Shown: positions 35,886 through 47,280 of the stretch, piece by piece
Numbering within the stretch: position 1 is the stretch's first letter
Layout: each line of letters starts with the position of its first letter
NCBI RefSeq assembly: GCF_040802235.1
Contig: NC_133156.1
Coordinates: forward strand, 137,561,173-137,625,172
Source: Manis javanica
Taxonomy: Eukaryota; Chordata; Mammalia; Pholidota; Manidae
Direction of reading: 5' to 3'
Length of the DNA stretch: 64,000 nucleotides
The notes under the pieces: model-generated
Databases searched by the model: none
Told to the model about the DNA's origin: nothing
The model's input: only the letters and a program-made list of their open reading frames with translations
Made by a program: the position numbers and the translations under genes

Positions 35886-37317
35886 TCCATTTCCCTTTTC
35901 AGTGTGCTCAATAATGGCAATTTAGGAAATTACATTCATTCCTCATGCAGAAAGCTCTGCATAGTAGAAACCATTAGTTATCTTTATAGTCATTAATTCA
36001 TGAAGGTAAATATACTAAGGAGCTACTTCTTATCTCCACCTTCCTCCTCTGCATTTCAAAAAGATGAAAATTCCCTTCTACTCAACAAAGCTCTTATCAG
36101 ACATGCAAGTGGGATGAGGCACAGTGCAGGCAGCAGGACGGCAGCCCACATGTTCAGGAAAAGCGCTAGGAGAACTGGGGAGAAGTCAAAGGGTGGACAA
36201 GAAATACTGGAGAGAAGCCGAGGCACTGAGAACCAGAGGTAAATGCTACCTGTTTGGATGTTTTGCCTCCTAAATCACAAACGCCTCTGATTTCTGACCT
36301 TGTCTACTGACTGGGTGCGTGGGTGGATTATCAGCTTCTTTGATTTGCTAATTCTGCATTGGTATGCTCATTTGGGGGCCCTGTTGGTTTTCAGGCATCT
36401 ATCTCCTCTACAAATATTACCCCAGAACCTTGACCTCCCAAAGTCCTCAGAGGTCACGCAAGACACCCCTAAGTCTTCCATAAGCCAAAACTATCTCAAG
36501 GAACAATGAATAGTCACATGCTAAGATCTAAGGAGCCAGTCATTAAGTAGAATGAGCTACATACCTCATAACCTTACATACATTATTTTCATGTATCATA
36601 CATTTGATAACTGAACAAGCTTGAGTATAATAACAGGATTTTTTTCTCTTGGAAAGGGCAACATAGTTGAAGTACCCTTTTGTATGCCTTGTGAAAATGA
36701 AAAATAGAAGTTTTTTCTTAATTGCCAGAATATAATTAAAATAGTCATATATATGTTAGAACGTTGTAATTGATGGAAGTTATAAACACATTATTTTTTT
36801 TTTCCATAAGAAGAAACAAAATGCCATGGTTTGTTAAAAAGGAAATCTGTAAGAAAATCACGTATACTTCCGCCAGAAGTTTACCAAATCACCCTGTGTT
36901 ACATATGGAAAGAACATAACATTTATGTTAGTTTATTACAGGGGTTTTGCAAGAATAAACTTACTCTCTAGTTATTTAATAACTCAGATGGATTGATTTT
37001 AGACTTGGTGTGTAAACTCCTAGTTCCTTGTTTTAAAAAGATAAGCTATTTGGGGTGGGAGGCGGGTAAAAAAGATAAGCTATTGGGTAATTATTAGGTG
37101 TCTTTAGAGAGACTTAGTGAATTAAGTAAGGAAATGCCAGCTCTTTTCATCAGTGTATGGCACCCACTGAACTTTCTACAGGACCTTTAGGAAAAGGCAG
37201 AAACTCATACCCTAAAACAGATGTCAAATTTCCAGGAACCCAAGAAGAAACCAACAATAAATGTTACTTTGTCCAAAGAATATTAAGCAAACTAGAGGCT
37301 CTTCTAACTGCTTTTAT
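35886..37317. other. AT-rich non-coding stretch
   Basis: Contains the paired AGATAAG cluster near 37.05 kb; no repeat or gene otherwise recognised. Confidence 0.5.
37039..37079 (+). promoter_or_regulatory. Paired AGATAAG motifs flanking a G-rich GT-box
   Basis: AGATAAG occurs at 37039-37045 and 37073-37079, 34 bases apart, in a repeated AAAAGATAAGCTATT context, with TGGGGTGGGAGGCGGG between. AGATAAG is the preferred GATA-factor site and the G-rich block resembles KLF/SP GT-box sites. Function is inferred from motifs only. Confidence 0.3.
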
Positions 37318-37335
37318 TTTGCCCAGTTTTATTTT

Positions 37336-37538
37336 ATTTTATTTTATTTTATTTATTTATTTTTTTTTGAGAGGGTATCTCTCATATTTATTGATCAAAT
37401 GGTTGTTAACAACAATAAAATTCAGTATAGGGGGGTCAATGCTCAATGTACAATCATTAATCCATCTCAAGCCTAATTCTCGCCAGTCTCCAATCTTCTG
37501 AAGCATAACGAACAAGTTCTTACATAGTGAACGAATTC
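37336..37538 (-). mobile_element. Short retroposon with poly-A tail and target duplication
   Basis: TTTGCCCAGTTTTATTTT occurs at 37318-37335 and again at 37539-37556, a perfect 18-bp target-site duplication. Next to the left copy is an A/T tail (TTTTA repeats then T9 on the plus strand), so the element is inserted in minus orientation with its 3' end at the left. The body is about 170 bases, including CAATAAATATGAGAG near its 3' end on the minus strand. I believe the same sequence is common in pangolin genomes, probably as an L1-mobilised or 5'-truncated L1-type element, but I cannot name the family. Confidence 0.8.
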
Positions 37539-37556
37539 TTTGCCCAGTTTTATTTT

Positions 37557-38019
37557 TACCCACACTTCTATTACAATAAGGCCATCTGCTTAGTTACTGC
37601 CCAATCGCACATGAACCTTACTGGTGATCCAATAGATCTAGTCAGTGATAGGAAGCTTAGTGAGGCAATGCCATTCAACATCTCCATAAATTAATAATGT
37701 TTGGCTTCAATCTGTGATTCATGCATGTGTGTTTTTCACCTATAATGTTTGAATGAGGACAAGCACTTACATCTCTTCTTTTCCAAATGCAAGAGATTAT
37801 TGTATTTAAAAATGATTAGGAAGATAAATTATGTTGCTAGCAAACATAGGATTGGCCTTATTAATTGAGACAGTCAAAAATGGTCACACACATACAATTT
37901 CAGTGGTTCTAAGATGATTCTCACCAATAATATGGTCCTGCCCACCCAGAGTCATGCCACTTTTCCCAAATAAACACTTTCCTCTTCCTGACCATTTACC
38001 TGAAATCATGGCTGGTGGG
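37557..38019. other. Non-coding stretch
   Basis: Nothing recognised. Confidence 0.5.
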
Positions 38020-38960
38020 TTGCAATTTAAAATAGGGTGATCAGGGAAGATTTCACTGAGAATGGGACATTTGAGCAAAATTGTAAGATAGGTGATGGGG
38101 TCAGAGAAGATCCAGGCAGAGGGACTAGCAAGCATAAATACCAGAAGGAAGCAGGGTACCCCGGGGGTTCATATTAGAACAGCCAGAGGCCAGCCAGGTT
38201 GAGCAAAGTGAATGGAAGATGACGAAGTCAGAGGTCACAGAGGGAAAGGAAGAAGAGAGGTTTCAAGCAAAACCTGGAGGCAAGGCCAGCTTCGTGGGCA
38301 TGTGGCCTGGGCGGTCCCACAGGACAGTACACTTAGAAAAGCCCTGTACCTCACTTAATGCTCTGCTTTTACCATCTTGAAATTCCTAAAAAATTCTGGA
38401 CAGGCACACTATGCAGCTGATACTGCCTATAGGATCTCATGGATAACTGTTCCCTTCACTTGGTCCAGTCTAGTGAAGATGTCGCCTTTTCCTCTGAGTG
38501 ACGCAAAGCCAATTGAAGGTTTGGAGCTGAGTAGTGAAATGACCTCACATTTTGGCAAGGTTTTTCTGGCCCTTGCATTGAGAAGAGTGTCAGAGGGTAA
38601 CTGTGGAAGCAGAGCCATTGGTGAGAAGGCTCTTGCAATAATCTGAATGAGAGATTTGTGGTGGCCTGGTCAGGATGGCCAGAGTGGGTCGATTCCCACT
38701 GCAGCAGTTCTTGTAGAGTCAATAGAATTTGCTGACATGTGGGATATTGGGTATGAGAAGAAGAGGAGTCAAGGATGAAGTTGCTCATTTGATGTGAGCA
38801 TCTGGAAGATGGGATTACCATTAGTTGAGCCAGAGAAGGCTGAAGTAGTAGGATTGGGGAGAAAAATCAGAAGTTCCCTGTCTTATGTGTCACCTTTGAG
38901 GTGTTTGTGGGACATTCAAGGGGAGTGGTTAAGAGGAAAGCTGTGTTTTGGTGTCCAGAG
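38020..38960 (-). mobile_element. Ancient L2-antisense type repeat, long copy
   Basis: In order: GTGATCAGGGAAGATTTCAC, AGATCCAGGCAGAGGGACTA, GAGGCCAGCCAGGTTGAGCA, CTTGCAATAATCTGAATGAG, AATTTGCTGACATGTGGGAT, GAGGAGTCAAGGATGAAGTT. This is a common mammalian-wide repeat pattern. Family assignment is uncertain. Confidence 0.45.
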
Positions 38961-38989
38961 TTGAGGGGAGAGTCCTGGGCTCTGTCTTT

Positions 38990-39075
38990 TTATGATCATT
39001 ATAGTTCTCACATTTTCAGGAATATAATGCCTGGTAGATGGTAGCTGCTTAATAAATATTTGGTGAGTGGATGAA
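38990..39075 (+). mobile_element. L2/MIR-type 3' end
   Basis: ATAATGCCTGGTAGATGGTA and TTAATAAATATTTGGTGAGT with a following GATGAATGA are the sense 3' end of L2. Confidence 0.6.
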
Positions 39076-39121
39076 TGACGTACAGAAGAACACTCTGGAA
39101 GAGCTGCGAGATGTGGAAAAA

Positions 39122-39139
39122 ATATATATATATATATAT
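39122..39139. repeat. AT dinucleotide repeat
   Basis: Nine AT units. Confidence 0.9.
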
Positions 39140-39369
39140 GGATAAAAAGTTAATCTATAAAATATGATTTTTAAGCTTATTATAAAAGATCATGAAAAAC
39201 AAGGTAGGGAAGGGATGAAATTGCCTGTCTTGTCTGTTCACTTGTCACAGAAGGAGGTTCACATTACAGTAGTGCATCCACTGAATGAGTGTGTATTTAT
39301 TGGCAACTGTGCTAAATCCACCCTTTGATTCTCTCCACAAGCCCCCAGGACACACACACATATTCCTTA

Positions 39370-39460
39370 GTTTCCAGGTGAACATACTGAGGCTCTGAGA
39401 AGTTAAATCTATCTCCAGGTCAAGAGCCAACAAAGCAATCATGTGGGATTCCAATGACTT
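39370..39460 (-). mobile_element. MIR fragment
   Basis: ACATACTGAGGCTCTGAGAA and GTTAAATCTATCTCCAGGTC are reversed MIR core. Confidence 0.55.
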
Positions 39461-39839
39461 CACTGGCCACCCTAAAGAAGGGCAGTTTGTTCTCCCTCCT
39501 TGATTCACACCTTAGTTATCTCTGTAATGTAATTTGAATAATTTCATGAAAACCATCTTGGATTTTGACTTCCCCACCACCGCACCCCTGAGAAATGGCT
39601 TCCATACATTATGTGTGTAATTTTTTGCCTACAAATTAGGCTGTCTCCTTTGGATAATTTGGGTCTTGATTCCCTGGTCACTGCCTTTGTGTTTCCAAGG
39701 AAACATTAAGAAATGCCCTCCCATTAGATTTTCCTTTACACATGACATAAGTCAGACAGGCCCCAGCTCTTTTTAGGAACCAAAGCCCAGGCGGGGGGTT
39801 CATTGAGTATATATCATGACCCAGTTCTTCCACATCTTA

Positions 39840-39990
39840 TTGAAAATATTCACAGCAACTGTATTGTTGTTATCATTCCCCTTTTTCCCAGTGAGGTGAG
39901 CCTCAGAGATGTTAAATAATTTACTTAAGATCAGAAAATAATGCACAAAGCCCAGATTCCAACCGACATCTCTCCGCAAATCTTGCAGAA
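39840..39990 (-). mobile_element. MIR SINE
   Basis: TGTTGTTATCATTCCCCTTT, AGTGAGGTGAGCCTCAGAGA and AATTTACTTAAGATCAG are reversed MIR. Confidence 0.65.
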
Positions 39991-42900
39991 ATTGCACTAT
40001 CCCAATGGATTTGCAAAGTAAGCCTTTTTGAAAATCTTCCCCATCCCCTCACCTACCAAAACTACTGAACCAGAAGCAGGGCATGGTGCCTGGAATGTTT
40101 TAATTTCACCATGAAGAAAATTCAATGTACCCAGATTGTATGGGATTTAGGAACCACTGCCCTGCCTTCTGGAATAGAGCTTCTTGTGGCAAAACATCCA
40201 AGATCCTCTTTTCATAAGCACTGTACATCAAGGACCATTTCAAATTATCTTACATCCTGAGCTTATCTTCCCTTAATCCCCTTGTTATTCTTAAAGATAA
40301 ATGGGGTGGGGGGGGGTGACTCAAATGCAGGTACATTCCTAGTAAATTTTATTTGTTTTTCTTGAACAAACACATAATAAGGGTTACACAAAGTCAGAAT
40401 GAACAGTACACTTAAAGTGTGTATAAGAGCTACACATTTAAGATGTACATAATTTTTTATAGTTCTGGTTCAGTGCCATCATTTGTCTCAGTGTGAATCA
40501 GTGGAAGAAAGGGAGCGAGGCAAGGAGAAAGGAAAGACAATGACATACCACTTTAAAACTTAATTAGCTGACCAGAAAAAAAGTAGAAGTAGGACATGTG
40601 ATGGGAAAGAAAAGGCAGAGGAAACAGAATAAGGAAGAAAGTAAAGGCAAAAGTTACCATGAAGTTCTGACTAGCATTAGAAATGTAAGCGACTCCTTTT
40701 TGATATGCCCTAATTAGTTTGTCTTCTAATTGTGTTATATTTGGTTTTATTCTTTTTACTATTTTATGCATGTGTGTGTGTGTGTGTGTGTGTGTGTATT
40801 TTATTGTGAAAAGGTAAAATTTGCTCTGAATGTCAAGGCACTTCCAGCTACTGCAGGAGAAAGTAGCTGAAGGGATAGCAAGTAAAATATAGTCTCTATT
40901 CTCCTCAGTTTAAAAAAAAAAAAAAAAAGCCATAAAGAAAGAAAAGGAACCCTCCGGGGCATTTGCATACTAGTCAGACTTCGGTGCTCTGCAGTGGGTG
41001 GTTCTGGCTGAGAGGCGGCTCTATTCTTAGATGTCTGAGTTGAGGCAGAGTAGGATGGAAATGGTTCACTGTTGCTACAGGACCTTCCAGTCTGTTCTTT
41101 TAATGGCGCTCACCTGTCAAATCAAATTTCCCCATCCTGCTTAATCAGCCATGTCATCCCGTTCTTTTCATGGCAAATCTCAAAACGAGGCTGCCTCTGT
41201 CAGTAATGTACTCTTTCCCTTCCATTAAGAGGATTGCTTTCTTTATAGGGGTGGGGTTTCTTTTTTCATTTTTCTTCCCTGTTCTTTCTGTTAACATAAG
41301 TGTATTTTACAAGTGAATAGATTTTCCTTAAGGTAAAAATGATGCTTTCTTCCTTTGAGGAACAACATCTTGAGCCTAACTTTCTGGCTGTGTGGTTCTT
41401 AAATACAATTCAATTGACATTAAGGATTAATTCGTTCAAGTACAGGGCAAGAATCTTTGGTCCATATTCCAACATATTTTCTACTTGAATGAATTCATTG
41501 CTTAAAAAGCCAAGAGATAGTGAGGTTTTCAATAAAGGCTTTCTTTCTAGAGACTGGAACTCAGCCTTTAAGACAATTTTTAACAATTTATCAGAGTATT
41601 TACATAAGTTTTAAAAAATGGATTTCTTTTTGGGCTTTAGAATGCTTTTCTACGCCCACAATATCAGGGGAGCCTGTAGCCTAATAGGTTTATGTTTCTG
41701 TTATCCGAAATTCTGCTTCAGAATTAGGGAAATATATGTAAAATCATATTCAAGATGAGAATTCTCCCAAACAGCATTTTTATTAAGAGCCCTTTTGCTC
41801 TTCTTACTCTCTTGAATGCTGGCATATATAAGCAAAAACATATCTAAAGAAAGCAAATATGAATGCTTTCTAAATGATCTTAAAATGATACATAAGGCTC
41901 CATCATTTTGTCATTTGACCATTTAATACATTGACCTGAGGGATTAAGTCAAAAGAAATGGATATACTATCAAAGACCAATTAATTTATAAATGAGTGAT
42001 ATTAAAGGTGAATTTTCCTGGACTTAGAGGGAAATTCAGGGGAAGCATAAAAGCAGCTTCAAAGAAAACAAGTATGACATTTGGACCTTAGGAAAATATG
42101 AAGACCAAGTAGAGATGAGGCAGATAGGATATTGCTATTTTTGTTTGTTTGTTTCAATGTGTACAGTCACACTAAGTATTCTTTTAATATGGCTTTTTTT
42201 CAAAAAGATGATTCCTTTAGGAACTTACTTAAATATGTATGTGACTGGGAGCCCACAGCTGCAGAAGGAAAATTGATCTCAATAAAATGAAGACTGAGAA
42301 AAACTTGGAGAAATATACTAAACCAATGAATGGTTCCTGGACTTCAAGATTTCATATATTAACAAAATTTCCATCATTAACAAGGCATGAAGCCTTTGGG
42401 CTCATGATAAGTAATAGCTTTTTTAAAAAAGATCGAAGAATACACCTTCTTGAAAGGTTCACTTTTCCATTAGCTGAGAGGATTAAAAATATTGACACCC
42501 TGGCCAAATAGCAGTCCCTGGCCAAAATGTTTAACACATTAACTACACAGGAGACCAAAAACTGTGTCAGTTATAAATCATGCGAATTTTGCCTTCTTTT
42601 CTAAGGATGCATATAAAAGTTTATCTGATTAATCCCCAACTGTTAGGGGTACAGCTGTCTGGTATAGTCCTAAAATTACCTTCCAACCATCCAGTTTTCA
42701 TAAGTGAGCCAATCATCTTAAAAAAAGATAAAACATGACTACATTGTTACTCTTGAAAAGCTAAATAAAAATCGAAAGAACAGAGATAAACCTCAAAAAC
42801 CCTAAGAGCTGGATAATGCCAAAATGACCAATGTTCTAAGTAGACTTTTCCCTATAAATGAAATAACTAAAATTTGCTGTATGTCACAGCCTTCTATCTG

Positions 42901-45704
42901 TGAAGGGACAACAAAAGATGGGTATCCCGAAACCCAGCTCTGACAATGGGCGTTGGTATCTTGCATGAGTATTTCTATGAAGATCCTATTTCAGTGTACA
43001 TGGTGTTTCATTTAATGAAAATTGAGGTTTCAGGGTGCTTTTATAACAACAAACTTTGTGTAGCTGCTGGTACCTAAAGTCACCCAATGTAAGCAGCTGA
43101 AGAATGTTTAGATCCTGTCAGCACCAGAGGGCTAACAATGAATTCCATATCGTATACTGGACCTGGGTCTTGGCCCCACTGAAAATAAGGAGACACCCTA
43201 AAAATGGCAAATGCATTTCTGGATCATGGCCATGTGTGACCTCTGCCTTTGTGGCCAGGGACAGGCTGTAGATGGTCTTCTCTTAGGGCTAAGGTCAGGT
43301 AGGCCTTCTCTGGGATGTCTGGTACACAGCAAGTCTCAAAGATGTGGGTCCATCCCCATCACAGAGGCAGTATCAGCTACTAGATAGGACCTTCAAGGCG
43401 GAGGCACAAAGCTGGTAACCTTGGACAAGTTCATTGTGATTTGTGTTAGTTTCCTCCTTGCAGTGTTTGACCCTGGAACCCTTCTATCTTCATAGAGGAC
43501 AGGTCAGATACATGTGAATTAAAGAGCCCAGTACCTGGTGAGTCCTCAAATAGTGCTGACCTGCCTGTCAAGCAGAATCCGTGTATTGCCCTCCCTTCGT
43601 TTTAGATCGTTCACAAGGAGGAAACAATCTAGGTTAATCTAAAATTAACATTGCCCAACACTGTTCCCTTCCTGTCTGAGCCAATCACTCCCATACATAC
43701 AGCCTTTTCTGCTGAAAATATCTACATTTAGGATTGTAGTATTTCAAACTGTATCTTCACTTTTTCTTAGCTATGGTAAAATTAGATGTCATGAACCATG
43801 GTTAAAATTCTGATTTATATATTTTGGTGATCACATTTATGATACTCTAATAATCTGAATACAGTTCTAATAGTCAGAAAAAAACATTAACAGCTCAGGC
43901 CTTAATTCTCTTATACCCTATCCAACACAAACTGCAAATAAATTGAGAAAAATGTCTTAGTTTCATTTATTCCTAAACAATGATTTATAATAAATGCTAA
44001 TACAGGAGGCTGATTGGGTTGCTCTAGTCACCAAAAGTTTAGTGAAATTTTTAAAGGGGATGAAAATATAGTGAATATGTAACGTTACTTCCCTAAGCAC
44101 ATTTATCTGCAAGAAATGCATGGTGTTTAATTTAGTAACCATATAAATTGTCTTCTGTGGTTCACTGCATCTTAACTCTCCACTACCACCAACCCACACC
44201 CCCAAACTATTTTTTGTATGCTAGAACACACTGGTAATATTCTGGACATTCCTTGGCTGTTTTTCTTACCTAAAACACTTGCTGGTGGTTAGTGTGTTTA
44301 CATATTTCGTGTACACTGTGCTTTCAAGCATTAAGAATTCAAATTTATTTCACTATAGAAACAAGAACCAAAAGTGCCAAAACGTGATCATACATATGAA
44401 TTGAATCCAACAGGGGTAACATTTGCCTAATATTCAGTTTCACCACTTCTCCTTGCCCAGTATTACTCACTGGTAACATCTTAGGTGTGGTACAGACTGC
44501 AGACCACTCAGAACGTAATTGCAGAGGGCTTTCCCCCATTTTACTTAACCATGTGTAGTGTAACTCCTAAGAACAGAATCAGGTTCGTTGGCATTCACTG
44601 TATTGCTAATGTCCCTTTGGGAATTCATTCCAGTATACAAGCCCTTCACAAAGTCTATAGAAAATGTCCTAGAGTATGAAATCGTATTTATCACTCTGGG
44701 TGATTACCACCCAATCCCACTCCCTCCAAAAGCCTGCCATTTAACTGATTGAATCATGAGAAATCTTTGTAGTGGCTAGGGTTAAGTTCACTTTTAAGTA
44801 TTTTATATTTGAGATTTGGTTCCTAATATCGAATTGGAAAAGACCCAAATGACTACCAAGAGTTCTAAGAGACAATTCCTTATTTTCTTATATTGAATAA
44901 TTGATGTGCATGCCTGGCAACTCCACAAAAGTCACAGATTACATAATTCTCCACCATCTTCCCACCCTCCACAGAATATATGGAACCTGAGCAAGCTTTG
45001 GGGAAGAAATCCGGGGGTTGAGGTAACATCATATCTGTTGGCCATACCTCTCCATCCTATGAAACTACCACCAGGCATAGGCATGAGCCACTGAATAGTT
45101 CAGAAGTGAAGGGGTCTTCCCCTCAGAGATCACAAAGCCTTTGCCCTCTTACACGGAGAGACGCCTGGAGGTTAGAAGTGACTAAAAAGCCATGCAAGTC
45201 ATTAATGGCAAAACCAGGACAGGAGTCCAGTCACTCTAAGTCCAGTTCTGTATTTGCTTTCACACTGCTGCTACTGATTGCCTGCTCAACACGTGGGGCA
45301 CCTTTCCAGGCTCTATCATGAACATGAGAAAGTGATAAAAATAACATAGTCACCAATGGTTTCACAACTTACATGCACATGTTCCTTTAACTCTTTTCTT
45401 CCCAGCCTTTAAGATCCAACTCTACTTCTTGTCCTTTTCTGTGATTCATGAAAAATATGTTTTTTTAAATTAATCACACCCCATTTTTGTAGGGTGCATA
45501 TCCATAGACATAGGAAGTATTCAGTCTAGCCTTTCCAAGACAATTCATTGACACTGATCAAGCTAATTTTTTGAACAGATGATGTTCACAAAAGTTGGGG
45601 GCACTACTTTATACTTCTATCCAAATACATCCAGAAAGAGGTTCTCGACTGAGCTAATTACCAAGGAGGAAGGGGCGATAAAAGAAAACCAAGTCTAATA
45701 TTAC
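39991..45704. other. Flank downstream of BASP1, repeat-poor
   Basis: About 5.7 kb with a TG repeat (40771) and an A-rich run (about 40912-40928), but few recognisable interspersed repeats. There is possibly a MIR fragment near 43415-43560 and an L2-like fragment at about 45405-45460. No gene seen. Low repeat density next to a developmental neuronal gene is compatible with regulatory sequence, but this is inference. Confidence 0.4.
40771..40797. repeat. TG dinucleotide repeat
   Basis: Thirteen TG units, preceded by ATGCA. Confidence 0.95.
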
Positions 45705-45723
45705 TTCTTTTTAATTGTTTAAC

Positions 45724-45729
45724 TTTATT
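45724..45729 (-). terminator. BASP1: BASP1 polyadenylation signal AATAAA
   Basis: TTTATT on the plus strand reads AATAAA on the gene strand, in the context CAGTAATAAAGTTAAAC. Cleavage would be expected 10-30 bases further on, near 45700-45712. This is the most distal strong signal in the UTR. Two overlapping AATAAA copies at 45787-45798 could serve an isoform shorter by roughly 60 bases. Confidence 0.75.
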
Positions 45730-45786
45730 ACTGTTGCACCATTTATACAATTACATATAATTTCAATGCATCCATTGTACTTTTTT

Positions 45787-45798
45787 TTTATTTTTATT
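45787..45798 (-). terminator. BASP1: Possible proximal polyadenylation signals (two AATAAA)
   Basis: The gene strand reads AATAAAAATAAA followed by a run of A. Both hexamers are canonical. The A-rich surroundings mean that apparent transcript ends here could also be oligo-dT internal priming. Confidence 0.4.
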
Positions 45799-46553
45799 TT
45801 CCATTTTCCAATGAGTGGTGTGTTGGTGTCTGAGACACAGAATGGGAGAGAAACTGGAACTGCAATGAACGCAGACTTTTTTTTTTTCATTTCCACTGAC
45901 CAATAAACAGAACTACAGGTGCACCCAACCACGGACATGCATTAACTCGTCATGAGAAATCTAGGGAGGCTAAGGAGGGCGAGAGAATGTTTGTTACTCC
46001 CAAAAATACCTGGGAAGGTAAGAATGGAATATTGGTACCGAGATACCTGTGGACAGGCTAAGTGGGCTGTCTGAAAGTTGGCATTCATCCACATTAAAAA
46101 AATATCAAAATAAGAAAGGCTGTAAATTAAAAGAAGACACAGAAAATACTGCTCTCATAAGGATCTGATTGCCTTGGCACAGGCCCTGTGGGCGGAATCA
46201 AACGCATCACTTCCGACTCCCCCTTGCAGAAGACAGGACACCCGGGTCTGAGCGGCGGAGTGCATGGAACAGCAGTTCGGGTACGGAAGATGTACTGTAC
46301 TTTCAGACATTGACCTCTAAACTCCAGGACTGATTGGTAAAGTTGACTGAAGGTATATTAGATATTTCCCCACAAAAATACTATTTGGATTCTCCCCACC
46401 CCCTCCCTCCCTCCCTCGATGGGACATCCTTTTTTTCTTTCCTTGGGCAATACATATCATGACTTCCAATTTGAAACAAGTTAGTATAGGAGAGAGAGAG
46501 ACAGAGAGACAGAGAGACAGGCTGTGAGCGCATCTTTTCCACTGCTGTCCTTG

Positions 46554-47219
46554 CTACTCCTTCACGGCCACGGTTTGCTCGGCGGCCGGGACCTCGGCGG
46601 CTTTGACCTCGTCTACGGGGGCTGCAGGGGCCGCGGCCTTGGCCGTGGAACTGGGGGCTTCCGTGGCGGCCGGGGGCTCCTTGCAGGACGGGGCCGCCTC
46701 GGCACTGCTGGGTTTTGAGTCTGACGCCGGGGCCCCGTCACCCGTCGTCTCCGGCGCGGCGGCGGCGGCGGCGGCGGCGGGGGCCTCAGTCTTTGTGGGT
46801 TCCCCGCCCTCCTTGCCCTCGTCGTCGGCCTTGGGCGCAGGGGGCGCCTCGGACTCTGCAGCCTTGGGGGCGTCGCCCACAGCCGGCTCGGGGGCCGCGG
46901 CCTGCGGGGGCTCCGGCTTGGTGTCAGCGGCGCCCTCCGTGGGCTCGGGCTCCGCCTTCGGGGCCTCTTCCTTGGCCGCGGCCGCGTCCTTCTCGCCCTC
47001 CTTGTCTTCGGGCTTGTTGGCCGCGTCCTGGGCGTCCTTCGCAGGCTTCTCCTCCTTGCCATCCTTCACCTCGGTGGGCTCCGCGGCCGCCTGAGTCTCG
47101 TTCTCCTTCGGGGTTCCCTCCTCTTCCGTGCCGGCGCCCTCGGCCTTCTTGTCTTTGTCCTTGGCCTTCTCATCGTTCACATTGTAGCCCTTCTTCTTCT
47201 TGCTCAGCTTGCCTCCCAT
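46554..47219 (-). CDS. BASP1: Brain acid soluble protein 1 (NAP-22/CAP-23), complete coding exon
   Basis: The product is a 221-residue membrane-associated signalling protein; human BASP1 is a few residues longer (about 227). In the family, Gly2 is N-myristoylated and the adjacent lysine cluster binds acidic phospholipids such as PIP2 and calmodulin at the inner plasma membrane of growth cones; a nuclear pool acts as a WT1 co-repressor. Seen here: start MGGKLSKKKKGYNVNDEKAK with Gly2, Ser6 (the family's PKC site) and Lys7-10; a second basic cluster up to about residue 25; then a disordered Ala/Pro/Glu/Lys body with PEST-like character, an alanine run at 148-155, one cysteine (Cys179) and C-terminus QTVAVKE with a TAG stop. 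There are no membrane segments or folded domains. The ATG at 47219 is chosen because it gives the myristoylation start, has A at -3 and G at +4, and lies nine bases inside the acceptor. The frame stays open upstream to 47252, but that part is intronic. The intact frame and expected splice site argue against a processed pseudogene. GC content is far above the flanks. Confidence 0.97.
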   Translation of the reverse strand: MGGKLSKKKKGYNVNDEKAKDKDKKAEGAGTEEEGTPKENETQAAAEPTEVKDGKEEKPAKDAQDAANKPEDKEGEKDAAAAKEEAPKAEPEPTEGAADTKPEPPQAAAPEPAVGDAPKAAESEAPPAPKADDEGKEGGEPTKTEAPAAAAAAAAPETTGDGAPASDSKPSSAEAAPSCKEPPAATEAPSSTAKAAAPAAPVDEVKAAEVPAAEQTVAVKE

Positions 47220-47220
47220 C
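46556..47220. other. BASP1: Exonic CpG island over the BASP1 coding exon
   Basis: The coding exon is visibly GC- and CpG-rich, with many CG dinucleotides in a window otherwise AT-rich and CpG-poor. The island coincides with the coding sequence rather than a promoter and is explained at least partly by GCN, GGN and CCN codons for the Ala/Gly/Pro-rich protein. Confidence 0.7.
46755..46778 (-). repeat. BASP1: GCC/GCG trinucleotide repeat encoding the BASP1 alanine run
   Basis: An almost pure GGC repeat on the plus strand encodes eight consecutive alanines (residues 148-155). Such runs vary in length between species and individuals, and may contribute to the small difference from the human length. 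Confidence 0.85.
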
Positions 47221-47228
47221 TTGGAGTT

Positions 47229-47270
47229 CTGCAACAACACAACACAGCACAAGGAGGGTTACTTGGGGCT
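47229..47270 (-). promoter_or_regulatory. BASP1: Splice acceptor of the BASP1 coding exon
   Basis: On the gene strand the intron ends TTGTGTTGTTGCAG, with AG at 47229-47230, and the exon begins AACTCCAAGATGG. The pyrimidine tract is T-rich but interrupted by G. A plausible branch point (AAGTAAC) lies about 30 bases upstream. The known BASP1 structure is a non-coding first exon joined to a single coding exon, which this site fits. Confidence 0.85.
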
Positions 47271-47280
47271 CTGGAGGGCA

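Larger units (their letters stand above)
45705..46553 (-). other. BASP1: BASP1 3' UTR (approximate 3' end)
   Basis: This is the sequence between the TAG stop and the polyadenylation signal at 45724-45729, about 850 bases, similar to what is known for mammalian BASP1 mRNA. On the mRNA strand it begins with a CT/TC-rich tract (46488-46521 read as GA on the plus strand), has a GAGG-type purine stretch (46400-46418), and two long A runs near the end (11 A at 45877-45887, 9 A at 45781-45789). The end position is inferred from the signal; no transcript was available. Confidence 0.8.

Noticed and set aside
37157..37501. 114-codon open frame on the plus strand
   Set aside because: It runs across the target site and the inserted retroposon, so it cannot be an ancestral gene.
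46554..47219. Possibility that the BASP1 copy is a processed pseudogene
   Set aside because: The frame is intact, a proper acceptor precedes the short 5' UTR part, there is no exon-1 sequence fused upstream, and no genomic poly-A tail or target duplication flanks it.
47220..47252. Upstream extension of the BASP1 frame by 11 codons (MCCVVLLQNSK)
   Set aside because: Most of it lies in the intron before the AG acceptor, and it would bury the N-myristoylation glycine.
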